Positions 43,753-52,878 of a DNA stretch of 64,000 bases are shown here, in pieces; the stretch's first letter is position 1, and every line of letters begins with the position of its first letter. The notes under the pieces are model-generated. The model was not told the origin of the DNA. It worked only from the letters and a program-made list of their open reading frames with translations, and did no database searches. The DNA is from Lysinibacillus fusiformis (GTDB lineage: Bacteria; Bacillota; Bacilli; Bacillales_A; Planococcaceae). The position numbers and the translations under genes are program-made. The stretch is taken from positions 4,712,001 to 4,776,000 of the forward strand of contig NZ_CP041696.1 of NCBI RefSeq assembly GCF_007362955.1. Reading direction: 5' to 3'.

Positions 43753-44187
43753 TTGAAAACATCAGTGCGGCTAGCATATGGCAGGAAAGTTCTTTGGCTA
43801 ATTGGCTTAATCTTATTAGTAATGTTATGTTCGAATATCGAAAAAAGCATTCAACAAACTGTCAGTGAAACGTTTAATATTATGCTGGTCATATGGTCTA
43901 ATCCAATTATTGCTGTTATTATTGGTTTCTATATTTCTCTTATTATTGTAAAAAAATGGTCAATTAACATAAATCCATCATTATTATGGTGCATAGCTAT
44001 TCCTTGTATGATACTTACGTTTGTCTACCCAGTATTTGCTTCACTCGCATCTGTTGAATCATTACATTTAGATATAAAAAATCCGATCATTATCAATTGG
44101 CTACTACAAATATATTCTACGGATGTATTCGGTATAATAGCTGGTATGACAGTCATCCTTAGTATTTTTAGCGCGCCTAAGAAATGA
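43753..44187 (+). CDS. Hypothetical four-segment membrane protein (144 aa)
   Basis: Four hydrophobic segments (KVLWLIGLILLVMLC, NPIIAVIIGFYISLIIV, LLWCIAIPCMILTFVY, DVFGIIAGMTVILSIF). Start is TTG 43753: GAAGGAGG lies seven bases upstream, while the ATG-initiated longer frame begins with non-hydrophobic residues and no ribosome site. No family is recognised. A terminator follows. Confidence 0.6.
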   Translation: MKTSVRLAYGRKVLWLIGLILLVMLCSNIEKSIQQTVSETFNIMLVIWSNPIIAVIIGFYISLIIVKKWSININPSLLWCIAIPCMILTFVYPVFASLASVESLHLDIKNPIIINWLLQIYSTDVFGIIAGMTVILSIFSAPKK

Positions 44188-44193
44188 TTGAAA

Positions 44194-44236
44194 ACTGGAC
44201 TCGGTTTTTAACAGCACTAAACCAGGTCCAGTTTTA
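44194..44236 (+). terminator. Terminator of the membrane-protein gene
   Basis: AAACTGGACTCGGTTT and AAACCAGGTCCAGTTT pair, with TTTTATG at the end. Confidence 0.75.
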
Positions 44237-44283
44237 TGTTTATCGATTCATTTCTTGCGAGCAATTATTTATGTATACTCAAT

Positions 44284-44676
44284 TTACTTAAAAATAGCCG
44301 AACCAATGCCAAATACACAACCTGAAGTTAAAAAGAAAGCATGAAATAATAATGCTTCAGATGTAATTGGGTTAAAGCTGCCAAATAGTGCCGAAATAAA
44401 CATAGTAGGGATAAAGAAAATACACATACAGCCTGATGGGAAAATGAATATGTGGTATTTATTAAACTTTATTTCCATCCAATTGATCAGGAGTAAGTAA
44501 ATAGGAGTTGCCACTAATAAAAAGGCTAAAGCTCCATAAAATAATACTGCACCCATTTCATTTCCTAATGATTGATTCCACACTATATTTATTATTGAAT
44601 TATACATATAAAATCCACTTAAATAGGCGATTAAAGGTGTCAAAATATATTTACCAAAATTCTTAAATAGCTTCAA
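44284..44676 (-). CDS. Hypothetical four-segment membrane protein (130 aa)
   Basis: Segments near residues 11-30, 41-62, 73-95 and 108-129. It opens MKLFKNFGKYILTPLIAYLS and ends GCVFGIGSAIFK. Start TTG 44676 has GGAGGTG eight bases upstream. No recognised family; it is convergent with the previous gene. Confidence 0.6.
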   Translation of the reverse strand: MKLFKNFGKYILTPLIAYLSGFYMYNSIINIVWNQSLGNEMGAVLFYGALAFLLVATPIYLLLINWMEIKFNKYHIFIFPSGCMCIFFIPTMFISALFGSFNPITSEALLFHAFFLTSGCVFGIGSAIFK

Positions 44677-44849
44677 TTTTTACACCTCCTTTAAAAAGTG
44701 CTTGATGAAATCTACACCAGTGTGCCAATCACTACAGTGATTCCTTTGCTCCCCCAAAAACCTTTTTCATTAAACGTTCAGACCATTATTCAGTCATAAA
44801 GTTGTTATCCTAACTTTAAAGCAACTTGACAACTTTTGTAAGTAATCTA

Positions 44850-44888
44850 CAAAAATAAGTCCTCCACAAAAATGGAGGACTTATTTTT
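44850..44888 (-). terminator. Terminator of the B12-linked unknown gene
   Basis: AAGTCCTCCA and TGGAGGACTT pair on the minus strand, followed by ATTTTTG; it overlaps the stop codon region. Confidence 0.8.
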
Positions 44889-45669
44889 ACAAAGCTCGCG
44901 CGGTACTATTTGTCTCATCAACGAGGAAATACGCAGGTTCCACAATCACATAACCGTGATTATTTGAAAAATCAACTAACACGGTGCCAGGCTTGCTCTT
45001 TAATAATTGTAAATTAGCGATAATTTGAAGCAATAATTCATGGCCATTGCCACGAGGGTGCCAATTTAAATGGTAATCATTTAGTCCTTTTACAGCTTGC
45101 ATAAATTGAGCATATTCGTGTTCTACGTATTTTTTTAGATTAGTAGATTTATTGGACTCACGTTTTTTTGCAACTACTAACGCTAAATCAGCCAAGTACG
45201 TCTCATAAAAGCGCATGACCATCGAGCATAGCAAGTCATTGACACGTGCAGCGCTTAAAATAGGCTTGGCATCTGAATGAAGTCTTTCTAAATTCGGTTT
45301 TGCACGAACCGAATCGATACGTGTAATTAAATGAAACGCTTCTCCATTCACTTCATAAACAATCGGATTGGTTGGCATATACATCATAAAGCCATTCTTT
45401 CTTGTTTTTAACTCATCCGCTATACTTGCCTTGGCCAATAGATGCCCATCATAACCTTCATTTTGGATCCAAATAATTTCTTTGTTATATAAAATCCGAT
45501 CAAATAATCGTTCGTTCCGAAGAAGTCCTGTTGCTAAAAACTGATCGACAAGTGATTCAATGACAATTCTTGTCTTCGTCTGCTTGCCAACTTCTGTGCG
45601 TGGATGCTTACAAATTTTCATAGCTGATTGCTGCTTTTCCTGTGCTGTACAAACATGAATATTTGTCAT
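44887..45669 (-). CDS. Unknown protein under a cobalamin riboswitch (260 aa)
   Basis: A soluble protein of mixed structure (opening MTNIHVCTAQEKQQSAMKIC, closing PAYFLVDETNSTARAL) with no motif I recognise. ATG 45669 has AGAGG eight bases upstream; a longer frame exists but overlaps a terminator hairpin. Upstream on the same strand lie that terminator, a 40-codon ORF and a clear B12 aptamer, so expression should fall when B12 is plentiful. A role in cobalamin or cobalt acquisition, or in a B12-independent bypass, would fit; nothing in the sequence says which. Confidence 0.7.
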   Translation of the reverse strand: MTNIHVCTAQEKQQSAMKICKHPRTEVGKQTKTRIVIESLVDQFLATGLLRNERLFDRILYNKEIIWIQNEGYDGHLLAKASIADELKTRKNGFMMYMPTNPIVYEVNGEAFHLITRIDSVRAKPNLERLHSDAKPILSAARVNDLLCSMVMRFYETYLADLALVVAKKRESNKSTNLKKYVEHEYAQFMQAVKGLNDYHLNWHPRGNGHELLLQIIANLQLLKSKPGTVLVDFSNNHGYVIVEPAYFLVDETNSTARAL

Positions 45670-45721
45670 ACGTGCATTCCTCTTTTCGTACATATTTTCA
45701 AAACGAAAGTGATTGTCCATT

Positions 45722-45757
45722 AAAAAAAGGATTTCCTGGTAAGAGGAATCCTTTTTT
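45722..45757 (-). terminator. Riboswitch-linked terminator 2
   Basis: AAAAGGATTC and GAAATCCTTTTTTT pair on the minus strand. It lies between the aptamer and the unknown gene, and after the 40-codon ORF. Confidence 0.8.
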
Positions 45758-45782
45758 CTATGGCTATAACACCTTATACATA

Positions 45783-45905
45783 TCATTCATCACATAACGT
45801 CAAACATCGCCCACATATGAAAGAATCGGTTCGGTACCGAATGCCTTCTTTTTCTATGGGCGTTTGACGTACAGTGACGAACAGAATATTCTGTTTTGTC
45901 AACAT
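45783..45905 (-). CDS. 40-codon Cys-rich ORF between riboswitch and terminator
   Basis: MLTKQNILFVTVRQTPIEKE at the start and CGRCLTLC near the C-terminus, a possible metal-binding cluster. AGGAGG precedes the ATG by four bases. It starts about 40 bases after the cobalamin aptamer, so it is the first reading frame of the regulated transcript. It could be a real small metal-binding protein or a leader peptide. AATAGG in its ribosome site is complementary to the 3' strand of aptamer stem P1. Confidence 0.5.
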   Translation of the reverse strand: MLTKQNILFVTVRQTPIEKEGIRYRTDSFICGRCLTLCDE

Positions 45906-45943
45906 GCCACCTCCTATTCCTCGTAGGGTTATGGTGTGTACTC

Positions 45944-46101
45944 GTAATAGGCAGGTCTCCTGACTTATGGTCAACGCATCTTTCCCCTTCCCGTCTCTTG
46001 ACAGTGGGATTGCAGAAAATGCTCACATTTACAGTTGCGGGACAGTGTCGGACTTCCACCGACTTCCCTTTTAGTAAATTGATTCAATTTACACCTATTA
46101 C
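45944..46101 (-). promoter_or_regulatory. Cobalamin riboswitch 2
   Basis: Minus strand: GTAATAGG...CCTATTAC closes P1; inside are GTCGGTGGAAGTCCGACACT, GTCCCGCAACTGTAA and AGTCAGGAGACCTGCC. The core fits the B12 class. Confidence 0.92.
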
Positions 46102-46367
46102 TACACGCTATTCAGTTGTGAAGGAAAGTGGACTAAGTCACATTCCTTATAGATTACTACTATTAATTGTAAAGAACTCTATTTCCAATGTCAATTATCA
46201 CAAAATATTCCAGATATTAATACTTCTTTAATCACCGTTTTTACTATGTTAAGATGGCGCATATTATTTTGGCTGTTTTCTCAACAAAAAAAGACAGCGA
46301 ACTTCTATCTTATAAGAAGATAATATTCATGAGATTTTAGATTCGAATAGTAAAAACACTTATCTAG

Positions 46368-46853
46368 TTATTGAAGTAACTCTACCTTTACTTTTAGTTT
46401 TATATCCATAGGAAACCCTTCCTCTTGTACAAGGTAAGATATGACATAAGCTCCTTCAGGTAATCCGTCAAATACCTGTTCAAAACTTTCATTACTTTTT
46501 AAAACACCATTTGCTACTGTTGTTTCTTTATCTACATTTCGAATTTTGTAAAAAAAGCTTTCAGTTCCCGTATTTAATAAGGATATTTTAAATGGAACTT
46601 CCCAATCATGAATAAAATATGATTTACTTTCACCTATAGGAGACGCTATCTCTTCATCAATCACAAGAGGGTGATAACCTCCTATTGGTTCTTCGTCTTT
46701 CTCCTTATAAGTGGTATCTAAGACAAGAGGTTCACTTTTTACAACTTCTGACACTACTTTTAAAGATGTTTCTTCTGTTTTAGATGAAAATGCATCACAC
46801 CCTGATAAGAGTAGAATAAAAGTACATACACAAGCTAATTTATTAATCCTCAT
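46368..46853 (-). CDS. Hypothetical lipoprotein (161 aa)
   Basis: Lipobox LLSGC at residues 15-19 after a hydrophobic signal. The mature part is acidic with beta-type strands (WEVPFKISLLNTGTESFFYK, EEGFPMDIKLKVKV), somewhat like a small immunoglobulin-type fold. GGAGAAG precedes the ATG. It stands alone; no family is recognised. Confidence 0.65.
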   Translation of the reverse strand: MRINKLACVCTFILLLSGCDAFSSKTEETSLKVVSEVVKSEPLVLDTTYKEKDEEPIGGYHPLVIDEEIASPIGESKSYFIHDWEVPFKISLLNTGTESFFYKIRNVDKETTVANGVLKSNESFEQVFDGLPEGAYVISYLVQEEGFPMDIKLKVKVELLQ

Positions 46854-47023
46854 AACTTCTCCTATCTAAAATGGTTAATAACCATAATCATACCATAAAA
46901 TACAATATTTTACAAAATCAAAAAAAGTTGCTCGTACAGTGCTACAGTTGATACCCTCGCGTAGCCATATTTCGTCATAAATCGCTCCTAGCTTTTGATA
47001 ATAAGTTGTAATAATGAAGAGTT

Positions 47024-47048
47024 AAAAAAAGACTGCCTTTTGACAGTC
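47024..47048 (-). terminator. Terminator of the 63-residue membrane-protein gene
   Basis: GACTGTC-AAAA-GGCAGTC followed by TTTTTTT on the minus strand. Confidence 0.8.
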
Positions 47049-47069
47049 CATTTCATGGAATAAACCTAA

Positions 47070-47261
47070 TTAATTGCTTACATTACTTTTCTTAGATACT
47101 TTAGAAAAGGGGATCAAAATAATTCCCATACTAAACAAAATAGCACCTGTCCATTTTATCCATAAATAGTATTGATGGTCACTTAAAAAATTTACTGAAG
47201 TAATTAAAATTAGAAATCCGATTATGACTAATACCTTTAATGAAAGTGGAATTTCTGACAT
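47070..47261 (-). CDS. Small two-segment membrane protein (63 aa)
   Basis: Two hydrophobic segments (about 9-27 and 33-50) with a polar tail (SKVSKKSNVSN). GGGGGT precedes the ATG and a terminator follows, so it is likely a real gene. Function unknown. Confidence 0.55.
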   Translation of the reverse strand: MSEIPLSLKVLVIIGFLILITSVNFLSDHQYYLWIKWTGAILFSMGIILIPFSKVSKKSNVSN

Positions 47262-47644
47262 TTTTATACCCCCTTTACTTGAACGACTATTATAACCAAT
47301 TGAATACTACCAAAAATATCATATACCTATATAAATGTGAAATTTTACATTTCTCTGTGCTAATATAAAAATCTAACTTAATCCCCTATTATCTTTATCT
47401 GTTAATCTAAGAAAACATCCGCAAACTTAAAATTCTACCTTGCTTGTCAAACCACCTCTTCAAATCTCTAAAAAACACTTATATCCCGTGAGTGTATTTT
47501 TACAGAGATTCTCTAACTCCTTCTCGCCTAAAAAAATTTGTATAGCGAATTTTAACATCAAAAAACACCTCCCATTAGCTTTAAAAGCCTAAGGATTGAT
47601 AATTCGCCGTGGCATATTGAAGAGTGACTGTTGGGAGAATAACA
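47262..47644. other. Intergenic stretch with a weak hairpin
   Basis: About 380 bases without a supported gene. AATCTCT...AGAGATT (47454-47505) forms a loose hairpin with inner CACT/AGTG pairing. Nothing else is recognised. Confidence 0.35.
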
Positions 47645-47672
47645 AACGGTTAAGCTACAATAGCCTAACCGT
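47645..47672 (-). terminator. Hairpin after the 66-residue gene
   Basis: AACGGTTAGGC and GCTTAACCGTT pair on the minus strand, followed by TGTTATT. Confidence 0.6.
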
Positions 47673-47696
47673 TATTTGAAACGTCTTGAACTATCA

Positions 47697-47897
47697 TTAA
47701 TCACTTAGTAACTCCTCTTGAATCATCTCAATAGGAATATGAGTACCTAACTGGTCAAGGTTTATAAGTTGATCGCGCGTCATATAGTACATGCTCATAC
47801 TTCCGTTAATGCCCAGTCGAACTTCGAATAAATTATCATCTAACTGCGTTATTTCTAACGAGTTATTGTGGTCAAGTTGTAAGTTTACACTCTTCAT
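47697..47897 (-). CDS. Small hypothetical protein (66 aa)
   Basis: A soluble protein with beta strands (LEITQLDDNLFEVRLGI) and a helical, acidic end (IPIEMIQEELLSD). GGGGTGA precedes the ATG and a hairpin follows. No family is recognised. Confidence 0.55.
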   Translation of the reverse strand: MKSVNLQLDHNNSLEITQLDDNLFEVRLGINGSMSMYYMTRDQLINLDQLGTHIPIEMIQEELLSD

Positions 47898-48032
47898 ACG
47901 ATATCACCCCATTAAATTATAACGTGAATACTGATAGAAAATATATTTAGGTGCTTTAGCTACCCTATGGTTATAACCTATAATGGTTTCGATCTTCTTA
48001 GTAGTTCGAAAAAAAATGCTGCGTGTAAAATT

Positions 48033-49086
48033 TCACATTTTATAATATTTTGGAGCTTTTCTGCAATTCGTTGCCTGTTCAAAAGCGAATGCAAGTTTTA
48101 TTAAAACACCGTCACTAAACGCAGTGCCTGCAAAAGTGATGCCAAAGGGGCTTCCATTTTCCTTATAACCAGCTGGTACAGCAATAGAAGGATACCCTGC
48201 CTTTGCACTAATTGTAGATCCTATATAGGATGGAAAGACAATTGCATCCAGATTATACTTTTCCAATACATAATCAATTCCTTGTTCTTGAGAAAAATAA
48301 ATGTCTTCTAATCTCGAACTTAGGTAATCAGAATTCCTTAATGTATTAGATAAGCCCTCTCTAAGTTCCAACTTATCTTGACCAAACTTCAACGCTTTTC
48401 CTTCTATATTTTTTTAAATTGAATCAATTCAGATATAGAGTGTACCGGGATATGAGAAGGTAATTTAGAAAGATAATTATCCAAACTATGCTTTAGTTCA
48501 TAGAAGGGTACTCCCCACTGCAATCCCTATGAAAAGAAGGAATCTCTATATCTTCAGTAACAATTGCACCTTGTTTTATTAGAATTTGTACTGCATTTTG
48601 AAAGAGCGAATCATCATACTCACCAGATTCATAATACTCTTTAGAGCCATTATTATAAACGCCAATTCTGGCATCTTTTAATCCGGTAGCCTCTAAATAG
48701 ACGGAGAAATCTTGCTGAGCCCATGCTTCACTCTTAAATGTTGCAACATCATTATTATCTATGCCTGTTAATGCGCCTAATAAAACTGCCGCATCTGTTA
48801 CCGTTCTGGCAAATAATCCTGCTGTGTCTTGTGAGTAAGTAAAAGGTATAATCCCACTACGGCTAATTAGACCGAGTGTTGGTTTAATGCCGACTACCGA
48901 GTTTTTAATTGCGGGACTAAGAATGGAAGCATCTGTCTCCGTTCCAACAGCCACAACTGTAAAATTTGAAGCGACTGCCACTGCCGATCCTGAACTAGAG
49001 CCACCAACATAAAGATTTGAATCTCCATATGGATTTAATGTCTGTCCACCTCTAGAACTATAACCTGCCCACATGGTACTCGACAT
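48033..49086 (-). pseudogene. Amidase-signature family gene, broken
   Basis: The centre keeps the amidase signature (GGSSSGSAVAVASNFTVVAV with the catalytic Ser region) and the end keeps YPSIAVPAGYKENGSPFGIT. At least two frameshifts (near 48493 and near 48400) split it, and the first 150 residues or so, including the catalytic Lys block, are missing. A whole amidase is about 480-500 residues, so this is dead. Confidence 0.85.
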
Positions 49087-49621
49087 GATAATTCTTCTCT
49101 CAAAAAACTTTTAAAATGTATGCCCATTTAAGTTCTCCAATCTTTTTTCATCAGCTAAGTTGTGTATTAAAAGCATGTCGTTTTCGCTTTTTACAAAGGG
49201 TGTTGTTCAGGTCCACTTTTAAGTTTAGCAAAAGAATACATCAAAAAATACTTTCTATAACAATAATGGAATAATTAACAAAAATTAGAGGGTGCAAATG
49301 CACACTAATAACCGTTCATCAATAATTTTTTTGTAGCTCTAACCAATATTATTGTCCTTTGTCTGACTCAATATTTATATTGTTTTTAAGATGAATTATA
49401 TATATCGCTTGATAATGATGTCTATAAACCTGTTTCTTTGGTTTAGTCAAATTAGAATCTAATTCTTTTTGCATTAAGTAGTCGCTCACATCGGATATTT
49501 CTGTTCCATAGTTGTTTTGTATTTACCTAATAGTGTGGATACCTCGGGTGATTTCCCACCGGGTGCAGGTCCTTTCTACCTAATAAAACATAAAACGTAA
49601 CTTCACCTTTGCATAGATGCA
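49087..49621. other. Intergenic stretch upstream of the amidase remnant
   Basis: 535 bases with no supported gene. The minus strand has a short frame that could be a scrap of the lost amidase N-terminus. No strong terminator is seen after the ABC-transporter operon, though CACCCGGTGGGAA-type pairing exists near 49545-49565. Confidence 0.35.
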
Positions 49622-50350
49622 TCAGCCCATTGCTTGAAATAGCTTTTGGGCATAGTTGTTTGTCAATCGAAAAACACCTTGTTCTTTTTTACTTTCATCG
49701 ACAATGACGCCATCCTTCATGACGTATACACGCTCACATAAATAGGTAACTGCCTTTAAATCATGGGAAATAAATAAGATCGCCATGTTTTGTTCTTTAT
49801 TGAGGGAGATCAATAAATCAATAATCTCCCGCTGAATTAATCGGTCTAAGCTAGAAACAATTTCGTCGCACACTAGCAGTTTGGGCTCCACTAAAATGGA
49901 TCTTAATAAATTAACTCTTTGCCTTTCTCCCCCACTTAGCTCATTTGGCAAACAACTTAACACACTGATTGGTAGCTTCACCTTTTTGAGCATGATGTGT
50001 AAATAGTCGTTTGACACTGATTGTTTATGTTGCAATGGCTCCAACAACGATTCTCTCACTGTCCACATAGGGTTTAAAGCAGCCGTTGCATTTTGGAAGA
50101 TCAACTGACAGTGTTCATAAAGTGACTGACAATTTTTCTTCGTAATGGGCTTTCCATTAAGATGAATGTGACCTTGATTGGCCTTTTCCAACTGCATAAT
50201 GATTTTGGCAAGCGTGCTTTTCCCGCTACCACTCTCGCCTACTAGCCCAACGATTTCACCATGTCCAATGTACACATTCACATGCTGTAGTACTTGCTGC
50301 CCTCTATGAAAGCTTTTACTAACATTTTCAACTTGTAGCAACAATGACAC
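49622..50350 (-). CDS. ABC importer ATPase, Opp/Nik type (NikE/OppF-like)
   Basis: 242 residues with Walker A GESGSGKST, Q-loop IFQNA, signature LSGGERQR, Walker B LLVCDEIVSSLD and the H-loop ISHD. It is the second ATPase of the five-gene importer. The gene order after urease genes points to nickel import; relatives transport peptides, nickel or metallophores, so the substrate is inferred from context. Five bases separate it from the preceding ATPase gene. Confidence 0.82.
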   Translation of the reverse strand: MSLLLQVENVSKSFHRGQQVLQHVNVYIGHGEIVGLVGESGSGKSTLAKIIMQLEKANQGHIHLNGKPITKKNCQSLYEHCQLIFQNATAALNPMWTVRESLLEPLQHKQSVSNDYLHIMLKKVKLPISVLSCLPNELSGGERQRVNLLRSILVEPKLLVCDEIVSSLDRLIQREIIDLLISLNKEQNMAILFISHDLKAVTYLCERVYVMKDGVIVDESKKEQGVFRLTNNYAQKLFQAMG

Positions 50351-50355
50351 TCCCC

Positions 50356-51105
50356 CTAAAAATGATTTGCTAAAAGTAACTTGGTATATGGATGTTTCGG
50401 CATTTCAAATACATCGCTTATCTGCCCCGTTTCAACGACAACACCTTTTTTCATGACAACTACTGAATGTGCGGCTGAAACAGCAATGTCCAAATCATGC
50501 GTTATCAGTAAAATGGTAGTACCTTTTTCGTCATTGAGTTTTTTCAGCAAATCCATAAAATCCTTTTGAATCAGCATATCGAGTGCCGATGTTGGTTCAT
50601 CAGCTATTAACAATTCAGGTTCAATATATAACGCACAGGCAATCATACAACGTTGCAACATCCCTCCAGAGAGCTCAAAGGGATAGCGTTCCATTATTTC
50701 TTCCGTTAAATCTAAGTCCTGCAAAATTAAGCGCATCTTTTGATAAAATGTCACTTTCGTATGACCTCTTTTGTGCCCTGTCAATAGAAATAATTGATGC
50801 TTCATTTTTTTTGATGGTGAGAAGCTGTTGGCAGCATCCTGAAAGATCGTAAAGAAATGCATTTTCCGTAACTCTACTCTTTCTTTTAGGGACATTTCCA
50901 GTAAATTCTTTTCATTTAAAAAGATGCCCCCCGATGCATGTGCATGCACGGGTAATAAGCCTAGGATCGCAGATACAGTCATGCTTTTCCCACTACCACT
51001 CTCACCAATAATTGAAGTAATACGACCTTTCGGCACTGTAAACGTGACATGTTTGATAAGTTGTTTACCATTAAGTTCAACCGATAATTTATCAATGCTA
51101 AGCAT
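50356..51105 (-). CDS. ABC importer ATPase, Opp/Nik type (NikD/OppD-like)
   Basis: 249 residues with Walker A GESGSGKSM, Q-loop IFQDAANSF, signature LSGGMLQRCMIACAL (a variant), Walker B LLIADEPTSALD and H-loop ITHDL. I start at ATG 51105 because GGAGGTG lies about nine bases upstream; GTG 51117 would overlap that site. It overlaps the permease gene by eight bases. Confidence 0.82.
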   Translation of the reverse strand: MLSIDKLSVELNGKQLIKHVTFTVPKGRITSIIGESGSGKSMTVSAILGLLPVHAHASGGIFLNEKNLLEMSLKERVELRKMHFFTIFQDAANSFSPSKKMKHQLFLLTGHKRGHTKVTFYQKMRLILQDLDLTEEIMERYPFELSGGMLQRCMIACALYIEPELLIADEPTSALDMLIQKDFMDLLKKLNDEKGTTILLITHDLDIAVSAAHSVVVMKKGVVVETGQISDVFEMPKHPYTKLLLANHF

Positions 51106-51910
51106 GTAAACGCGCACCTCCTTGCCGCTTCAATGCCCCCCCGATAAATTGAATACATAAAATTGTAACAAAAATTAAAAGTCCCGGAAATAGCCCAATC
51201 CACCATGCGCCAACAAGTAAATCTGTTTGAGCGGTATACAACATCGTTCCCCAAGACGGCGTCGCGGGTGGCACACCTATTCCTAAAAAACTAAGTGATA
51301 CTTCCGTGAAAATAGCACCCGCAAAGTTAAATAACGTCACCACAAAAATGGCTGGAAAACTATTGCGCAACAAATGCCCAAATAATATTCTCCATATCGG
51401 TGTACGAAACATAACCGCCATTTGGACAAATTCAGATTCCTTTAGTCGCATAAATTCAGAGCGTACGATACGTGCAGTGACAAACCACCCTGTCAGGCCT
51501 ATAATGACAGCCATAGTCCAAACACTGCCTCGCATTATGGCTTGAAAAGCAAGCACCAAGACAAGCGATGGAATGGTTAAAAATGCCTCTAGCATACGCA
51601 TCATGACGACATCTACCACTCCCCCTAAATAGCCACTAATTCCGCCATATATGATCCCAATAACTGTGGAAATCACAACAGATACGACTGCTATCAAAAG
51701 GGTCACCTGCCCACCAACAAGCAAGCGTGAGAGCACATCACGACCTAACTGATCCGTTCCAAGCACATGACTACCATTAGGGGAAGCATAAATATTATTC
51801 ATATCCATCGTATTTGGCTCATAAGGGGCTAGAAATGATGAAAAAGCAGTCGAAGCAAAAATAATAGAAAGTAAGATTAACCAGAAAAAGATCATTTTTC
51901 GCGATTTCAT
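51098..51910 (-). CDS. ABC importer permease, NikC/DppC-like
   Basis: A 270-residue permease with an N-terminal segment, an extracellular part with PNGSHVLGTDQLGRDVLSR (typical of OppC/NikC), and about five further segments. The EAA loop that contacts the ATPases is around SEFMRLKESEFVQMA. Its start codon shares a base with the preceding gene's stop, so translation is coupled. Confidence 0.85.
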   Translation of the reverse strand: MKSRKMIFFWLILLSIIFASTAFSSFLAPYEPNTMDMNNIYASPNGSHVLGTDQLGRDVLSRLLVGGQVTLLIAVVSVVISTVIGIIYGGISGYLGGVVDVVMMRMLEAFLTIPSLVLVLAFQAIMRGSVWTMAVIIGLTGWFVTARIVRSEFMRLKESEFVQMAVMFRTPIWRILFGHLLRNSFPAIFVVTLFNFAGAIFTEVSLSFLGIGVPPATPSWGTMLYTAQTDLLVGAWWIGLFPGLLIFVTILCIQFIGGALKRQGGARLHA

Positions 51911-52878
51911 CAGCGTAGCACACCCCTTCTTAGCTTAGGATTGAAAACAATCATGATGACATCAATGACAATAAGACTAACAACAACGACAACACCAATA
52001 ATTAGTATCCCACCCATTAATAATGGGAAATCTTTCACCATTACCGATTTGACGAGTAGCTGCCCTAAGCCTGACCACCCAAAAAGTGATTCTACAACGA
52101 TCGAACCCCCAAAGAATGATGGAATCGTAACACCTATGTAATTGACATAAGGAATGAATGAATTACGCAAAATATATTTTCTAATTTCCCGTTCGGCTAC
52201 ACCATTCGCACGAGCAACCTGAACATAATAACTTTTACTTTCACTCTTTACGCAGTCCTGTAAAAAGCGAGCGAATAGGCCGACATGTGAAAGTACCAGA
52301 ACTGTCACTGGGAGGATGATATGGTGCAGTCTATCAGCAATTCCCCCTCCCCCTCGCACATCACTCATGCCGGATGAAGGGAACCAACCTAACTGTACTG
52401 AAAAGATCATTATGAATAATATCCCTAACCAAAACGATGGCACAGCCGAGCTCGCTATACTAAAGATCGACAATCCTCGATCCAGTAATGAACCTGCTTT
52501 CATCCCAGCCAATAACCCTAGCCAAGTAGATGTTATTGTTACGATCAATAAAGTAATCGCAACAAGCTGTAACGTATTCGGGAGCTTCTCTAATAAAATC
52601 GTTAAGACTGCTCTGCCTTCTTTTGCTGAATAACCTAAATTCCCTTGGAACGCCTCACGGAGCCAAATCCCGTATTGAGACAGGATAGGTTTATCTAATC
52701 CGAAAGCTTGTGCAATCCTTTCTTTTTCAGCTGTCGTTAATGTTTGTGAATTTCCACCATAATAAGCCGCAGCAGGATCTCCTGGCGCAGCATGCATGAT
52801 GAAAAAAGACAGGAAGCTCACGATAACGAGGACAATTGTCCCCATTATCACGCGCTTCCCAATCCACTTAGCGGTCAT
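51910..52878 (-). CDS. ABC importer permease, NikB/DppB-like
   Basis: 322 residues, six hydrophobic segments. The N-terminal segment is followed by HAAPGDPAAAYYGG and the EAA-type loop YYVQVARANGVAEREIRKYI. I choose ATG 52878, which has GAGGAG ten bases upstream and overlaps the stop of the binding-protein gene by 11 bases, over the longer frame to 52920. Confidence 0.85.
   Translation of the reverse strand: MTAKWIGKRVIMGTIVLVIVSFLSFFIMHAAPGDPAAAYYGGNSQTLTTAEKERIAQAFGLDKPILSQYGIWLREAFQGNLGYSAKEGRAVLTILLEKLPNTLQLVAITLLIVTITSTWLGLLAGMKAGSLLDRGLSIFSIASSAVPSFWLGILFIMIFSVQLGWFPSSGMSDVRGGGGIADRLHHIILPVTVLVLSHVGLFARFLQDCVKSESKSYYVQVARANGVAEREIRKYILRNSFIPYVNYIGVTIPSFFGGSIVVESLFGWSGLGQLLVKSVMVKDFPLLMGGILIIGVVVVVSLIVIDVIMIVFNPKLRRGVLR

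Noticed and set aside
45790-46231. Frames on both strands over the second cobalamin aptamer
   Set aside because: They run through a highly conserved RNA structure; only the 40-codon frame downstream of it has a ribosome site.
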